From Achatina immaculata (lineage: Eukaryota > Mollusca > Gastropoda > Stylommatophora > Achatinidae): a stretch of 64,000 nt of DNA. This document shows, piece by piece, positions 10,730 through 21,213 of this stretch; the stretch's first letter is position 1, and each line of letters starts with the position of its first letter. The position numbers and the translations under genes were made by a program. The notes beneath the pieces were generated by a model that saw only the letters and a program-made list of their open reading frames with translations, made no database searches and had not been told where the DNA came from. Location of the stretch: the NCBI GenBank assembly GCA_009760885.1, contig CM019713.1, forward strand, positions 30,571,889 through 30,635,888. The letters run 5' to 3'.

Positions 10730-12016
10730 CAAGGTCCAACAATTAAGTAATGAGACTAACTCCATTTAAAAAAATGAAATAAACAGCAGTTGAAGATATA
10801 ACCTGTATTTTATTCAAAGTAAGCCCCTTGTGCATTGATACAGCAAGTGGCACGATCTAACAAACACTGGAACGACCTCTGCAGTTCTTCTGTTGGTATG
10901 ACCCTTAAATTCGATGTTACGGCACTTTGTATGTCATCAGTATCGTCAAAGAAGCGCCCTTTCAATGGTAACTTTAATTTTGGAAATAGAAAATAATCAC
11001 AGGGAGACAAATCTGGGAAATATGGTGGATGTTGAGAACACACACTTGTTTTTTGAGCCAAAAATTCATGTACAACTACCGCCTGGTAAGCCGGTGCATT
11101 ATCGTGAAGAAGGAAATAACTGCCAGGTGTTGAATACTCAGAGAATCCTTTTCAACAGGCATTTCAAAATACTTGAATAAACTTTGGCAGTGACAGTCTG
11201 CCCCTCTGGAATAAATTCTTTGTGAATAACTCCTTTGCTGTCGTAGAAGCACACCAACATTGTCTTTACTTTCGACTTTTGAAGAATTTTTTGCCTTTTG
11301 GTGATGATGATGACTTTCACTGAGCATTTTGGCGCTTAGTTGTGGGATCATGGCGGAAAATCCATGTTTCATCCTCTGCAACAATCAAATTTAAGAAATG
11401 TTTATTTCTGCGACACGTTTTGATGATGTCTTTTGCGTACTCAACACGCTGATGTTTTTGGTCATCAGACAACGAATGGTAGAAACCAGCAAGCAACTTT
11501 TTTCTTCCCCAAATCTTCCACTAAAATTTTACGAATGGTCTATCGGTTAACAACAAATTCATCTCCCATCATCATCACAGTCAAACAACGATCTTCTTGT
11601 ATCTGTTCTCTGACTTTTGCAATGAGTTCATCATTAAGAACAGAAATTGTGCGTTCATGTCTAGTTGCATTTGTAATCGTTTCCACACCACTTTTGAATC
11701 GTGAATACCACCTGAATATCTGTGCACAAGATAAACAATTATCACCATAAACTTGTCTCATCAATTCAACTTTCTCAATGGCACTTTTTCCGAGTTTTAA
11801 ACAGAATTTAATGTTAGCTTTTTGCTCTATGCTGATTACGTGAGAATGCACTTCTAACTAGGTCAACAAAATGGCGGCGTGTTTGTCGTCTGCTTATCGG
11901 GTGGCGATGAAAAGTTGCCAGATCATAGATCTTTGGATTCCATGCTTTGCTTCATAGATGGCATTTTTGTCTTGGCCATAATAAAATCAGTCTCATTACT
12001 TAATTGTCGGACCTTG
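10730..12016 (-). mobile_element. Mariner-family transposon, 1287 bp, full length but decayed
   Basis: The terminal inverted repeats match over about 28 bases: the left starts CAAGGTCCAACAATTAAG and the right, read in reverse complement, CAAGGTCCGACAATTAAG, both running on into TAATGAGACT. Each end is bounded by TA (10728-10729 and 12017-12018). The length of about 1.29 kb is canonical for mariner. The single transposase gene lies on the - strand and is broken by frameshifts. Confidence 0.93.
10813..11851 (-). pseudogene. Mariner transposase pseudogene (DD34D type)
   Basis: Reading from the ATG at 11851 on the - strand, the N-terminal helix-turn-helix domain is intact for about 100 residues (start MHSHVISIEQKANIKFC, with FRWYSRFKSG). 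The catalytic triad survives in pieces: the first Asp in AEDETW (about 11370), the second in LLHDNAPA (about 11100), the third in HPPYFPDLSPCDYF (about 11000). 'VCFYDSKGVIHKEFIPEGQT' matches the mariner core. At least two frame changes separate these blocks, so no functional transposase can be made. Family role: cut-and-paste transposition at TA sites in the nucleus. Confidence 0.9.
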
Positions 12017-12018
12017 TA

Positions 12019-12240
12019 TACATAACACTAAATACATAAATATACACACAAAGCCACGGCAGTAAAAAGACACAAAATGTTAAGACTATTTAACAGAAAA
12101 ATAGAAACAGCTTTATTAATTAATGAGCCGCACAGTTGTAACGCTTCGATTTACAATTTAATCACACTAAAACGTACAGGACAGAGAAATAGGAAAGGAA
12201 GAGAAAATAGAAATTCACTTGAATGATATGCAGCAAATGA
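12019..12240. repeat. Dispersed fold-back repeat, copy at 12.1 kb
   Basis: Contains 'cacaaaatgttaagactatt' and 'acagctttattaattaatga', followed by 'cttcgatttaca'. The same sequence occurs at 15600-15925 (two inverted halves) and 49378-49560 (inverted arms). No protein is encoded. It starts right at the TA duplication of the mariner, so the mariner landed next to or inside it. Confidence 0.6.
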
Positions 12241-12493
12241 AAAAAAAAAAAAGAATAGAAAAGCAAAAAGGAAAGCGCTTAGCTGTGACTTGCAAGAATC
12301 TACACACGAGAGTGCACGTGGTGAAGTAGTGTGAATGTTTAGATGAGGACTTGTGGGACGTGATGCCAATCTTGGTGGTTGACAGTAAAGAGGGGGGGGG
12401 GAGGTGGGGAAAGAGAGAGGAGAGAGAATGAATGAAAGATCTTTATTTTAAAAGGGTGAAGAATTGGCCATGCAGGCCCGTCTTACATTCTGC
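12240..12493. other. Non-coding spacer
   Basis: A-rich and GA-rich simple sequence (GGGGGGGGAGGTGGGGA run near 12391). No gene. Confidence 0.4.
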
Positions 12494-12507
12494 CCTCGAT
12501 TTAATAA

Positions 12508-12784
12508 AAAAAAAAAAAAAGGGCGGCCTGGTTAGCTGAGTGGTTAGGCGCTCGGCTTACTAATCCAGTGGTACCGGGTTCAGTTCCAGTAGTGTGCTTT
12601 TTCTGGTACACACTACAAAGGCCCACTCAGCTTCTAAAAATGGGTACCAGAGAAATCTGGGAAGGTAAAGTGGCCAGGCGTGATACTGACCACATCACAT
12701 TTTCATGTGCCGAAGGTCATGGAAAATGCAAGCCTAACACCGTATTCTTCAATGTGTCTTAACAGCACGGACACTGGGATTTTA
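12508..12784 (+). mobile_element. tRNA-derived SINE with 14-bp target duplication
   Basis: After an A-run, the head reads GGCCTGGTTAGCTGAGTGG with a box A (TAGCTGAGTGG), and further on GGGTTCAGTTCC as a box B, the internal RNA polymerase III promoter of tRNAs. The body continues for about 200 bases and ends 'gggatttta'. The insertion is bounded by the perfect direct repeat CCTCGATTTAATAA (12494-12507 and 12785-12798). The poly-A run sits on the head side, which is unusual, as tails normally follow the body. Confidence 0.85.
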
Positions 12785-13077
12785 CCTCGATTTAATAAGG
12801 TATACAAACTTACATGAAAACAAACAAACACACATACGCACGCATGCAAAATGAAGCTATATGAAATGTAAATATACAGACTACATGAAAAAATAATATG
12901 TAAGAATGCAAGATGAAAATATTAGAGAGAGAGAGAGAGAGAGAGAGACAATGATTACGATTATCAAGCCGAGAAAATGATGGATGGAACAGAAAAATGT
13001 GGTTGAGTTTGTAACATAGTGTGGCGAAGGTCCTAAATATCAGATGCATGTGACGAAAGAGTAGATGAAAACTTAGT

Positions 13078-13334
13078 AACGGTAAAGGTAATCCTGTCAT
13101 GCCTTAGAGGTACATAGAGATATGGTATTAGTGCCCATATTTTCATTGACATGTCAGTACACTAGAGGGTGATAGGGTCAGTATCAGGCCTGGCTGCCTT
13201 TCCTTCCCCAACTCCAGAAGAAGTCGGGTACCCATTTCTACAGCTGGGTGACCGGGGTGCCTCCGGCCGGATTCAAACCCCCGATCTTCGCCATGAGAGA
13301 CCAGTGCCCTAACCACTTCGCCACTCAGACACCC
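13078..13334 (-). mobile_element. tRNA-derived SINE (second family), - strand, 11-bp target duplication
   Basis: On the - strand the head is GGGTGTCTGAGTGGCGAAGT with box A-like TGAGTGGCGAAGTGG and box B-like GGGTTTGAATCC. The tail is '..ATGACAGGATTACC'. It is flanked by GAAAACTTAGT at 13067-13077 and 13335-13345. A close relative with the same head lies at 55658-55920, where a LINE has inserted. Confidence 0.9.
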
Positions 13335-13345
13335 GAAAACTTAGT

Positions 13346-13868
13346 GGTACTCAGTTATCTAAATAAAGAAGTAGAGCAAGAATTAATTGCGTGACAATGT
13401 GTGCGCATGCACGCGTGCGTGTGTGTGCCAAGAGGCCAACAATTACCAGCATGCCCCTGGTTACTATTCGGAATAAATTTGTTGACAGTGAATATAATTC
13501 ATGTCTCGTAACTACAAACTTTGGAGTTGATTATTTCCCTGTAATTACAAACTTTGAGACTGATTATGTCCCTGTAACTGCAAAATTTTGAGTTTCTTTG
13601 TAACCCAATGTTCCCGGCAAACATTAAACTGCATGGAGAGTTTTTTTTTTTTTTAAACAGAACAAGCAGGCTACCACGGGGAACACGCTGATCCCTACTA
13701 TAGCCGGGCTGAAGAGGAAAGCTATAACCTGCTTTCAAAGGAAACTTGTTGGCTGACTCAGATAAGCTACTTTAGGACCTACTGTGACAGCTCACTGTGA
13801 CAAATATCTTCACCGACTGATAACCAGCTTTAATGCAGACACCTTTTGCTGACTGATGACAAAGTGTG
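13346..13868. other. Non-coding spacer
   Basis: Contains two diverged repeats of an approximately 45-base unit at 13470-13590 ('gtaactacaaactttgag'). No gene is recognised. Confidence 0.4.
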
Positions 13869-14030
13869 ATACACTGGCGCCCTCACTGGCTGATACTGGC
13901 GCCCTCACTGGCTGATACTGGCGCCCTCACTGGCTGATACTGGCGCCCTCACTGACTGATACTGGCATCCTCACTGACTGATACTGGCATCCTCACTGAC
14001 TGATACTGGCATCCTCACTGACTGATAACT
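13869..14030. repeat. 22-bp minisatellite, about 7 units
   Basis: Unit ACTGGCGCCCTCACTGGCTGA(T). The first units have 'ggcgccctcactggctgat'; the last ones change together to 'ggcatcctcactgactgat', so the array consists of two homogenised blocks. Confidence 0.95.
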
Positions 14031-14078
14031 CATAGTAAAACAGTTTTTGCAAATTCTGATACCTCACTGTGAAATGTA

Positions 14079-15500
14079 CGAGACTGAGCCAAAAAGTAAC
14101 CGCCATATAATTTTTTATTAACATAAAATGTACAAATATGATTGAAAACTCCTTATCACTTTTCAACATAGTCCACACCACGTTCAGCCCAAATCTGCTA
14201 CTGCTTCAACTGATGCTTGGATTCATCCAGGGGGAAAAACAAACACCAAAAACTTCTGGCTGATCCCATAACCAAGTATGCATGCCTCTTTTATCACATT
14301 GCTCGTACTGAACTTCTTCCCACCTGGTGCCTCCCCGAGGGGTCCAAACGCATGAGAACTACGCGGTGCGAGGTTGGATGAATATGTAGAATGCGGAAGA
14401 CACTCAAAAACGCAGATTCGTAATTTGTTGAGCTGCTGCACGTGCTGTATGAAGCCGAAAGTGATCACGCTGTAGCAGCACACCAGGACTGAGCAAACCG
14501 CGACATTTTGACACAACTGAAGGTTTCAAGTGGTTCTCTAGCAGAACCAAGATCACAGTATGCTTCACTGTTGATGATGGTTCCTCCGGGTATATGATGA
14601 CTGGGTCTCCATAGTCCCAGAAGAGCGTGAACATCGATTTTTTTTGTTAGCTGACAGAGTTGTGTGGAACTTTTCTGGTTTCGACGACGGAGAAAGTTGC
14701 CACTCCTTGCTGCCTCGCTTTGTCTCTGGCTGGAAGTAGTGTACCCAGCGTATGTCTAAAGCAGTGGTTCTCAACCTATGGGCCGCGGCCCAAAGGTGGG
14801 CCGTGACAGGGAGTATTGTGGGCCGCGCTTAAGTCTCAAAGCAGCCAAAAAAAAAAAAAAATTGATACAATAAAAAATGATTCCGCATTTTTCACTCAAT
14901 CGCACAGGGGCAGACTACAAGGTTGCAAACCGCAGAATTGTAGGTCTCTTTATTAGTATGTTCGCAGTGCAGCTATTAGAGAAAAGGTGGTCCAGACATC
15001 GTTCTTCCAGCATCAAACAGAAATGTGACGTTCATAAAAAGACGGCATCGCTTTTGAAGTGCGATACCGGCGTCTTTCTGATGTGTTGCTGAAATGTGCA
15101 AGTTTTACAACGTACTTTTAGAGAACAGTCGGTGTAGATTCTGCGAGAGAGCAGAAGTGAAATATAATTCTCAGCAATTGTTTTATTCCAGCCAGAATAG
15201 ACATGCTGTCCAACCGAAAACAGTGCCATCTTTAAGGTAAATGAAAAGAACTTTTGTGTAGCAATGAATATGCAGTTAAACATGTAGAGAAAATATTACA
15301 TAATACTTTATAAAATTAGATTTACACCTTGGAAATATATAGCACTTTATTAGTGGGCCGCAGAAATGTTTGACTTTTAAATGTGGGCCATGCAGCAAAA
15401 GGGTCTGAGAACCGCTCATCTAAAGTGAGTCGTCTCCTTCAGCTTTAGAAGATCGTACAAGAGGTCCACAAACATCTTTACAACTGAGGAAGACATTGGG
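14079..15500 (-). pseudogene. Second mariner-like transposase remnant, split by a hAT MITE
   Basis: The left terminus (CGAGACTGAGCCAAAAAGTA) follows a TA at 14077. On the - strand the reading gives, in different frames, 'IRWVHYFQPETKRGSKEWQL' (with the first catalytic Asp position altered to DIRW), 'MFTLFWDYGDP', 'HLKPSVVSKCRGLLSPGVLL' and 'HSTYSSNLAPRSSHAFGPLG', which align to mariner transposase core blocks. The DNARPHTA-type motif survives as HFRLHTARA, losing the expected Asp-Asn. The gene is interrupted by the insertion at 14762-15417; sequence resumes at 15426. It is dead. Confidence 0.75.
14762..15417. mobile_element. hAT-family non-autonomous element, 656 bp
   Basis: Left end CAGTGGTTCTCAACC, and right end complementary to GAGCGGTTCTCAGACCC. 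These are the classical hAT-Charlie style ends that read 'GTGGTTCTCA'. It is flanked by 8-bp duplications gtctaaag (14754-14761) and atctaaag (15418-15425), one mismatch. It sits inside the mariner-like remnant. The interior has 'gggccgc' stretches near both ends and no ORF of note. Confidence 0.85.
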
Positions 15501-15599
15501 GGGGGGGGGGGGGGACTCTGGTACCGTAGTATTTCGTGAGTAATGGGTTGCCTAAACTATGACTAATCTTTAATTCTGAAGATAAATGAAATGTTACGA

Positions 15600-15926
15600 G
15601 TATGTTTTTTTTTAAAAGCAGGAACAGCGTTATCAATTCACGAGCACACATCTGTGAGGTTTCGGTTTACATATTTTGAACCATACAAAGACATAAAACA
15701 ATAAAAGGTAGGAAAAGCAGAGAAAATATAAATGTATATTTATAATCTCTTACGTTTCTCTTCTTTTCCTATATATATATATATTTTTTTTTGTTTGTGT
15801 TTTTGTGTATGATTAAAGTGCAAAACTGAAATATTACAACTGTCACTTCGTTAATTAATAAAGCTGTTCCTACTTTTGTTTTAAATAGTCTTAACATTTT
15901 GTTATCACAGCTTTGTGTATATTTAA
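15600..15926. repeat. Dispersed fold-back repeat, inverted copies around 15.75 kb
   Basis: 'gcaggaacagcgttatcaatt' at about 15620 and 'taattaataaagctgttcct' at about 15852 are inverted relatives separated by about 200 bases. The right part continues 'aacattttgttatcacagct', the same as at 49490-49508. It is related to 12019-12240 and 49378-49560. It ends exactly where the hAT element begins. Confidence 0.6.
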
Positions 15927-16323
15927 GGCGACCATACGGACAGTCCCGCTTTTTAGATTGGCGTCCCGCCTTGGCCGAAAGTCTTGGCGGGGCACACAAA
16001 GTGTGAACCTGCTAAATTTAAAGTTTAATCAAATCTATAAACAAAAATCCATTAATTTTGAAATGGCGGCGCGTGACGGAATTTATCAAAAGCATTTATT
16101 TTATTTTACTTTTATCTTGATAGAAATTTGCTCAGAAAATGATCTTCACCTGTTCTAGAAACGTTGAACCAATCAGAGTATAGTTATCTTCCTCGTGACT
16201 AAATTAACCAATCGCAGAGTTAGTGGAAGTTTGAGGGCGCAAAATGTTTGAGCCAGCATCAGTTTTATATCGACAGAACACCTGAGAGGGTGCTTTGAAT
16301 TTTTGTCACGTTAACTAGCAGTA

Positions 16324-17147
16324 AATTAAACGGAACTATTCTAAAGCACGTGCAGAAATTCAAATACCTTGGAGCAGTAATAACTGGAACACAACAAGCC
16401 AAAGAAAAAGAGGCAGACCGCGTGAAACTCTGAAGAGGACATTGTTAAGAGAGGCCAAATTAACAGGCATAAAATCCTTTGATGAGGTTGAAAGACTCGC
16501 CGAAGACAGGAAAAATTGGCGAACTACTTTGCGAGCCCTATGTGACGTTTAACGGCACGGGAAGGATATAAGATAAGAAGTAATAACTTCAGATGGGAAA
16601 TGCAAAACAGAAATTAGGAACAGAATAGGCCAAGCAAAGACTGCATTTTAGAGAATGAGAAACATATTAGCCAACACATCCTTATCAATGAATGTTAGAA
16701 AACGAGTACTAAAATGCTATATTGAACCTATCTTGTTATATGGAAGTGAATCATGGACAATAGGCAGGTCTGCACAAAAATCATTGGAAGCAGCAGAAAT
16801 GTGGTTTATTAGAAGAATGTTGCGAATCCCCTGGACAGCAAAAATAACTATTGAAGAATGTATGAGAAGAGCTGGAGAGACAAAAATATCTTGTCCAGAA
16901 AAATAAGAGCGACAATATACTCTCATAGGACATACAATGAGATGAGGGGGCATTGAAAATATTATAATACCATGAAAAACAGAGGGAATAATATCCAGAG
17001 GAAAACCAAGAGAAATGATACTGGACAGTCTGACGGGATGGTGTGAGAAGAGATTACCAACTGAGCTGATGGCCTGCATGAAGGATCGTGTACTCTGGAG
17101 AGGCATAATAGCCAACGCCAGTCATCACGGCACCTGATGATGATGAT
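16324..17147 (+). mobile_element. LINE family B, 3' part, inserted in the hAT leader
   Basis: Reverse-transcriptase C-terminal region: 'VQKFKYLGAVIT', then after an interruption 'SDGKCKTEIRNRIGQAKTAF', 'LKCYIEPILLYGSESWTIG', 'MWFIRRMLRIPWTAKITIEE', 'GKPREMILDSLTGW', ending in ASHHGT and a GATGATGATGAT tail. Possible target duplications are aactagcagta (16313-16323) and aattagtagta (17148-17158), 9 of 11 matching. Several stops make it dead. The same family lies on the - strand at 23016-23390. Confidence 0.8.
16386..16578 (+). mobile_element. LINE family A tail inserted into LINE family B, 10-bp target duplication
   Basis: The 193-bp insert begins 'ggaacacaacaagccaaag', carries a C-terminal stretch KRGRPRETLKR-like and 'VERLAEDRKNW', and ends 'aacggcacgggaaggatata' plus 'agataag'. 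It is bounded by AGTAATAACT at 16376-16385 and 16579-16588. Removing it restores the family B frame (GAVIT-SDGK), which confirms the junctions. Confidence 0.92.
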
Positions 17148-17173
17148 AATTAGTAGTACTGTACTACGACGAT

Positions 17174-17352
17174 GTCTAAGCGAGCGTGTAAACTGAATCA
17201 ACAATTAGAGAGTGATTTCCCCTTCATAAAGAAGACGATAACCGACAAATGACTCCCATTTTAGATGTGACGCTTGCAAATCTGAATTTTCAATTTCGCA
17301 CGGTGGCAGATCGGATATCACAAAACATCTGAAGAGTGATTGGCATAAGGTA
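17174..17352 (+). pseudogene. hAT transposase N-terminus with BED-type zinc finger
   Basis: ATG at 17174 starts MSKRACKLNQQLESDFPFIK, the typical first block of BED-finger hAT transposases. This is followed, after an in-frame stop and a small frame loss, by Cys-Asp-Ala-Cys-Lys and 'ISHGGRSDITKHLKSDWH', the finger's second half with the His pair. The stop at about 17249 and the satellite that follows show it is inactive. Normally the finger binds the transposon ends. Confidence 0.8.
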
Positions 17353-17360
17353 ATTGTGTC

Positions 17361-18080
17361 AACAACACTATCCGCCCGTCCCGTGACAAACTATTTCCTC
17401 AGCAGCACTATCCGCCCGTCCCGTGACAAACTATTTCCTCAGCAGCACTATCCGCCCGTCCCTCGACAAACTATTTCCTCAGCAGCACTATCCGCCCGTC
17501 CCTCGACAAACTATTTCCTCAGCAGCACTATCCGCCCGTCCCTCGACAAACTATTTCCTCAGCAGCACTATCCGCCCGTCCCGTGACAAACTATTTCCTC
17601 AGCAGCACTATCCGCCCGTCCCGTGACAAACTATTTCCTCAGCAGCACTATCCGCCCGTCCCTCGACAAACTATTTCCTCAGCAGCACTATCCGCCCGTC
17701 CCGTGACAAACTATTTCCTCAGCAGCACTATCCGCCCGTCCCTCGACAAACTATTTCCTCAGCAGCACTATCCGCCCGTCCCTCGACAAACTATTTCCTC
17801 AGCAGCACTATCCGCCCGTCCCTCGACAAACTATTTCCTCAGCAGCACTATCCGCCCGTCCCGTGACAAACTATTTCCTCAGCAGCACTATCCGCCCGTC
17901 CCGTGACAAACTATTTCCTCAGCAGCACTATCCGCCCGTCCCGTGACAAACTATTTCCTCAGCAGCACTATCCGCCCGTCCCTCGACAAACTATTTCCTC
18001 AGCAGCACTATCCGCCCGTCCCGTGACAAACTATTTCCTCAGCAGCACTATCCGCCCGTCCCTCGACAAACTATTTCCGA
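17361..18080 (+). repeat. 40-bp satellite, exactly 18 units, two variants, inside the hAT gene
   Basis: Every unit is 40 bases (for example 17401-17440) and begins AGCAGCACTATCCGCCCGTC. There is no length change over 720 bases. The only common difference is CCGTGAC (A) versus CCTCGAC (B) after 'cccgtc'; in order the units read A A B B B A A B A B B B A A A B A B. In the transposase frame the unit reads ARPVTNYFLSS, matching the Ser-rich linker after the BED finger in relatives, so the array is an expansion of transposase coding sequence. Because 40 is not a multiple of 3 it passes through all frames. Variant B has no stop in any + frame; variant A has TGA in one. Confidence 0.97.
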
Positions 18081-18084
18081 CCAG

Positions 18085-19130
18085 CAAGGCTTGGGAGCAT
18101 GGAAGCTAAGTTAGCAGCTGCAGAAGGTACATGTCACACCTTACGTCACAATCACAGTTTTCTCTCAATGACTTGCACCAACAAATTGATTCAACATGTG
18201 CTTGAGCCTAGGTTTACGTGCAGGCGCACAAAATGTGAGGCCATAATAACAAACGTCCTTTTTACATTTGTCATTGACCAAATTTAAGACAAAAATGAGG
18301 ATTGCAAAATTTGTGACAATAATGACAGATTCCTCATATCACAAAGATATAAAGGTGCCCCCACTGCTTGTGAGGTTGCTGTCACTGGATGTCGAAGCTG
18401 AAGTTGTTAGATCTGCAGTCAACCTCTGGCGAAACATCAGACATGATTTGTGAGTTTCTACTTAACGTGTTGAAACAAAATGATCTCACTACAAAACGTG
18501 TGGGTTTCTGCGCTGACAACGCCACCACAAGCTTCGGTGGTTTTCAAAGAAAAGGACAAAACAACGTATTTACGAAATTAACATCTTCGACGGGAGAAAA
18601 ACTTGCGGGGATTGGCTGCGCAGCTCACACAGTCTACAGCGCGATGCAAACGGCAGCAGATTGCCTTCCTATTGATGTTGAAACTGTTGTTGTGAAAATG
18701 TATTCATACTCTTATATTTACACAGTTCGTGTGGAAGAACTGAAGGAATTATGTGACTTTGCAATGGTTGAGTACCAACGGATTCTAGGATACGGAAAAA
18801 CCAGATGGCTTTCAATAATGCCAGCAGGGGAGAGAATCATTAAGCGCTTTCCTGCGTTGAAATCCTATTTTTCTTTATCTCAACGGATGTGATGAATATT
18901 ATCACCAATTTCTATGGCAGTTGTGTTGAATATCTATAGGAAAGAGCGAACCAATTTCAATATTTGAGTGGCTTCAGTTGGGTGGCTTTGAGACATCCAC
19001 CTTTTTGGGAAAATGTTCAAACGAACAGCAGCTCCTTGGTTCAGAATTTCCAGATCTTGAAATCAACGACAACGAACTGTTTGATGAAATAGAAAATGTT
19101 TGTATTACTCACGGAAAAAAAGTAAGTGTG
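18085..19130 (+). pseudogene. hAT transposase core (middle part)
   Basis: In shifting frames the sequence gives 'NKLIQHVLEPRFTCRRTKCE', 'VTIMTDSSYHKDIKVPPLLV', 'VGFCADNATTSFGGFQRKGQ', 'GIGCAAHTVYSAMQTAADCL', and 'GYGKTRWLSIMPAGERIIKR', with ALKSYFSLSQ. These are the ordered blocks of BED-finger hAT transposases related to the ancestors of ZBED genes; the D in MTDSS and in CADN fit catalytic-core positions. The longest open part is 18389-18892. Frameshifts occur near 18285 and 18400 and a stop at 18890. It is cut at about 19130 by a Tc1 element. Confidence 0.85.
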
Positions 19131-19134
19131 CAGT

Positions 19135-20410
19135 GGTGTCAAGCGCACCAATAACGTTGTCATGAATGAAATGAAATTAAATTTGGCACGAAGTTTTGTC
19201 TGAGTGTTGTCCACTTCTCCGTGCTGCACGAATCTGATCGCACCATTCATGGGGAGATAACCACAGCTCCAGTGAAATCACGTGCATGTGATCCATGATT
19301 AGTTACTGATCACGGATAAAATGAGGGTAAGTGTGTAATTCTGTTCTCAGAGATCGCTTCAGGTAATCGTTGAAGAAAGGAGTAGTGGAATTCCAATATA
19401 AAAATCTTTTTTTCATTATGCCAAGATTGAACGAACATCAGCAAGAAATAGCTGTTGGGATGTTAATTGCTGGATCAACAGTAGCAGCAGTATCTCAAAA
19501 TTTTAATGTTCACAGAAACACAATACCACGCCTTCAAAGTCGTTTAAACCAAAATGGTTCCGTTGCTGACCGCCATAGAAGCGGTAGACCACGAGTTACC
19601 ACCCTTGCACAAGACCGCTATATCCACCTCATACACCTTCGTAACAGGTTTCTCCAGGCAACGGACTGCCAGCAATAATTCCAGGTTCCATTACCTCATA
19701 GACCTGCAGTTAGACCAGTATTGACAGTTCGCCACAGACAAACCCGCTTGAACTGGGCCAGGCACCACGTGGCATGGCCCTATCATCAATGGAGACGGAT
19801 CCTATTCACTGATGAGTCCAGATTATGTCTGCAGGGCCATGGTGGGCGTTCTTTAGTGTACAGGCGAAGAGGAGAACGCTTTGCAAATAACTATGTAATG
19901 CAGTGTAATGGTTTGGGGAGGAATTTCCTATGCTGGCTGAACAAACCTAGTCTTCCTCAATGGTAATTCTTACAGGTTTACGATAAAGAGACGAAATTAT
20001 TACACGCCACGTAATGTCTTTTCTGGTTGCTAATGAACAAGGCGTGATACTGCAGCAGGATAACGCTCGTCCACATGTTGCACGTGTGGTCAGGGATCAC
20101 TTTCAGCAGCATCAGATTACTGTCTTGCCACGGCCAGAAGTTTCACCGGACCTGTCACCTATCAAGCACATTTGGGATGAACTGGACCGCAGGTTGCGAA
20201 GACGACATAATCGTCCTGGAAACTGCCAAGAATTAGTCCAAACGTTGCAAGATGAATGGAATAACATGCCTCAACAATCGATACAACTTGTCATTGGTTC
20301 GATGAGAAGGCGGTGTCAAGCAGTGATAACTGCCCGAGGAGGACACACACGATATTGAAACCCTGATTTTCTTTTCTTGGGGTGGTGAGCCACATTAGGT
20401 GAGTTTTTTT
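19135..20410 (+). mobile_element. Tc1-type transposon inserted in the hAT gene
   Basis: A Tc1-family transposase (next entry) with about 280 bases of leader and a short trailer lies between two halves of the hAT transposase. The hAT reading stops at 'FDEIENVCITHGKK' and its C-terminus resumes at about 20600. I could not identify convincing terminal inverted repeats, so the limits are estimates. Confidence 0.75.
19418..20358 (+). pseudogene. Tc1-like transposase, DD34E, frameshifted
   Basis: The N-terminus starts MPRLNEHQQEIAVGMLIAGS with a helix-turn-helix (VAAVSQNFNVHRNTIPRLQS) and 'RSGRPRVTT', the AT-hook-like link of Tc1 proteins. The core holds all three catalytic residues: Asp in ILFTDESRL (about 19809), Asp in LQQDNARPHVARV (about 20060), and Glu in SPIKHIWDELDRRLRRR. 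The reading needs three frames (19370-19678, 19721-19966, 20014-20358) and part of the region between the first two Asp residues is missing, so it is inactive. Confidence 0.9.
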
Positions 20411-20579
20411 CAATTTTTTTGTGACATGTGACTGCCTGAAGTATCAGTTTATCTGTTACTGGATAATCAAACATAATGTGTGCCACATTTTATTTCAGTC
20501 ATCACCTGAGCACGTTCATGGTGCTTTTTTAAAGCATTGCACACTTACTTTTTCCGTGAGTACAGATTTGCTTCAGCAG

Positions 20580-20966
20580 AAAAAAAAACAAACTTCTAAC
20601 TGGAACTCCAAGCAAGCAAAAACTGATGTCTGGTGGGTGGAAGTGTTTTCCCATTTCCCAGCTAACTCTGTTGCGTCTGGTGAATTACCAAAAAAGTCTG
20701 GGACTAACACACCCACTGAAAGAATCTTCTCATACGTGAATACGATACGGACAAGCCAGAAAACACAACTTTGTGTTCAAACACTGAAAGCTGTGCTTGT
20801 GGTTAAATGCAGCTTTGAGGGCGCAGGAAATCCAGGCCAGAAACTCCACGACACGCCCACGCGGCGCCCGGATCTACTAAGAAAAATACATTCCTTACAG
20901 AAATATTGCACCACGACTTCAGAGGAGATGGTACCAAGTACATCATCTGCTGCAGAGCGGATGTGA
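20580..20966 (+). pseudogene. hAT transposase C-terminal dimerisation region
   Basis: 'VWWVEVFSHFPANSVASGEL', then 'NTPTERIFSYVNTIRTSQKT' and 'QTLKAVLVVKCSF' correspond to the conserved hAT C-terminal (hATC) block, where the 'ERIFS..N' motif is diagnostic. The open frame ends with TGA at 20964-20966. It is the continuation of the core at 18085-19130 beyond the Tc1 insertion. Confidence 0.85.
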
Positions 20967-21213
20967 TGATTACTAATTACTGCTGGTGTGACGATAAGCT
21001 ACGACTCCTTTATACTGAGCTTTTAAAATTTTTTTTCTGCGAACTTTAAAACAAAACACTAGCTATGGATGTAAAAATGACTGAAGCGAGCATACAGCTA
21101 TTTAAGACTTTCTGCAGTTTGAGTTTGACCTATGTAGAGAGTAAAGGTTAAAGAGCAAATTTTATTTTGCCAGGGTTGTGCCCTGCTTTAGCTTGCGAAA
21201 AATCTGGTCACTT

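Larger units (their letters stand above)
15927..21213 (+). mobile_element. Large hAT transposon (BED-finger transposase type) carrying nested insertions
   Basis: The left end 'ggcgaccatacggacagtcc' followed by 'cgctttttag', and the right end 'aaaatctggtcactttaa', are the GGTGACCA-type ends of hAT elements whose transposase starts with a BED zinc finger. Inside, in order: 5' leader, a LINE insertion (16324-17147), BED-finger start (17174), a 40-bp satellite (17361-18080), the transposase core (18085-19130), a Tc1 insertion (about 19135-20410), and the C-terminal dimerisation region (about 20600-20966). Without the insertions and the satellite the element would be close to 2.5 kb. The exact 8-bp duplication was not found, so the ends are approximate. 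Confidence 0.75.

Noticed and set aside
10813..11851. Host gene of SETMAR type
   Set aside because: No SET domain or splice context; terminal repeats and TA duplication define an ordinary mariner copy.
13078..13334. Possible functional tRNA gene
   Set aside because: Only A/B-box-like elements within a longer SINE; the cloverleaf cannot be closed and target duplications flank the whole unit.
17356..18109. ORFs of repeated NYFLSSTIRPS-type peptide
   Set aside because: Frames of the 40-bp satellite; the unit shifts frame each repeat and no flanking start or splice signal supports translation.
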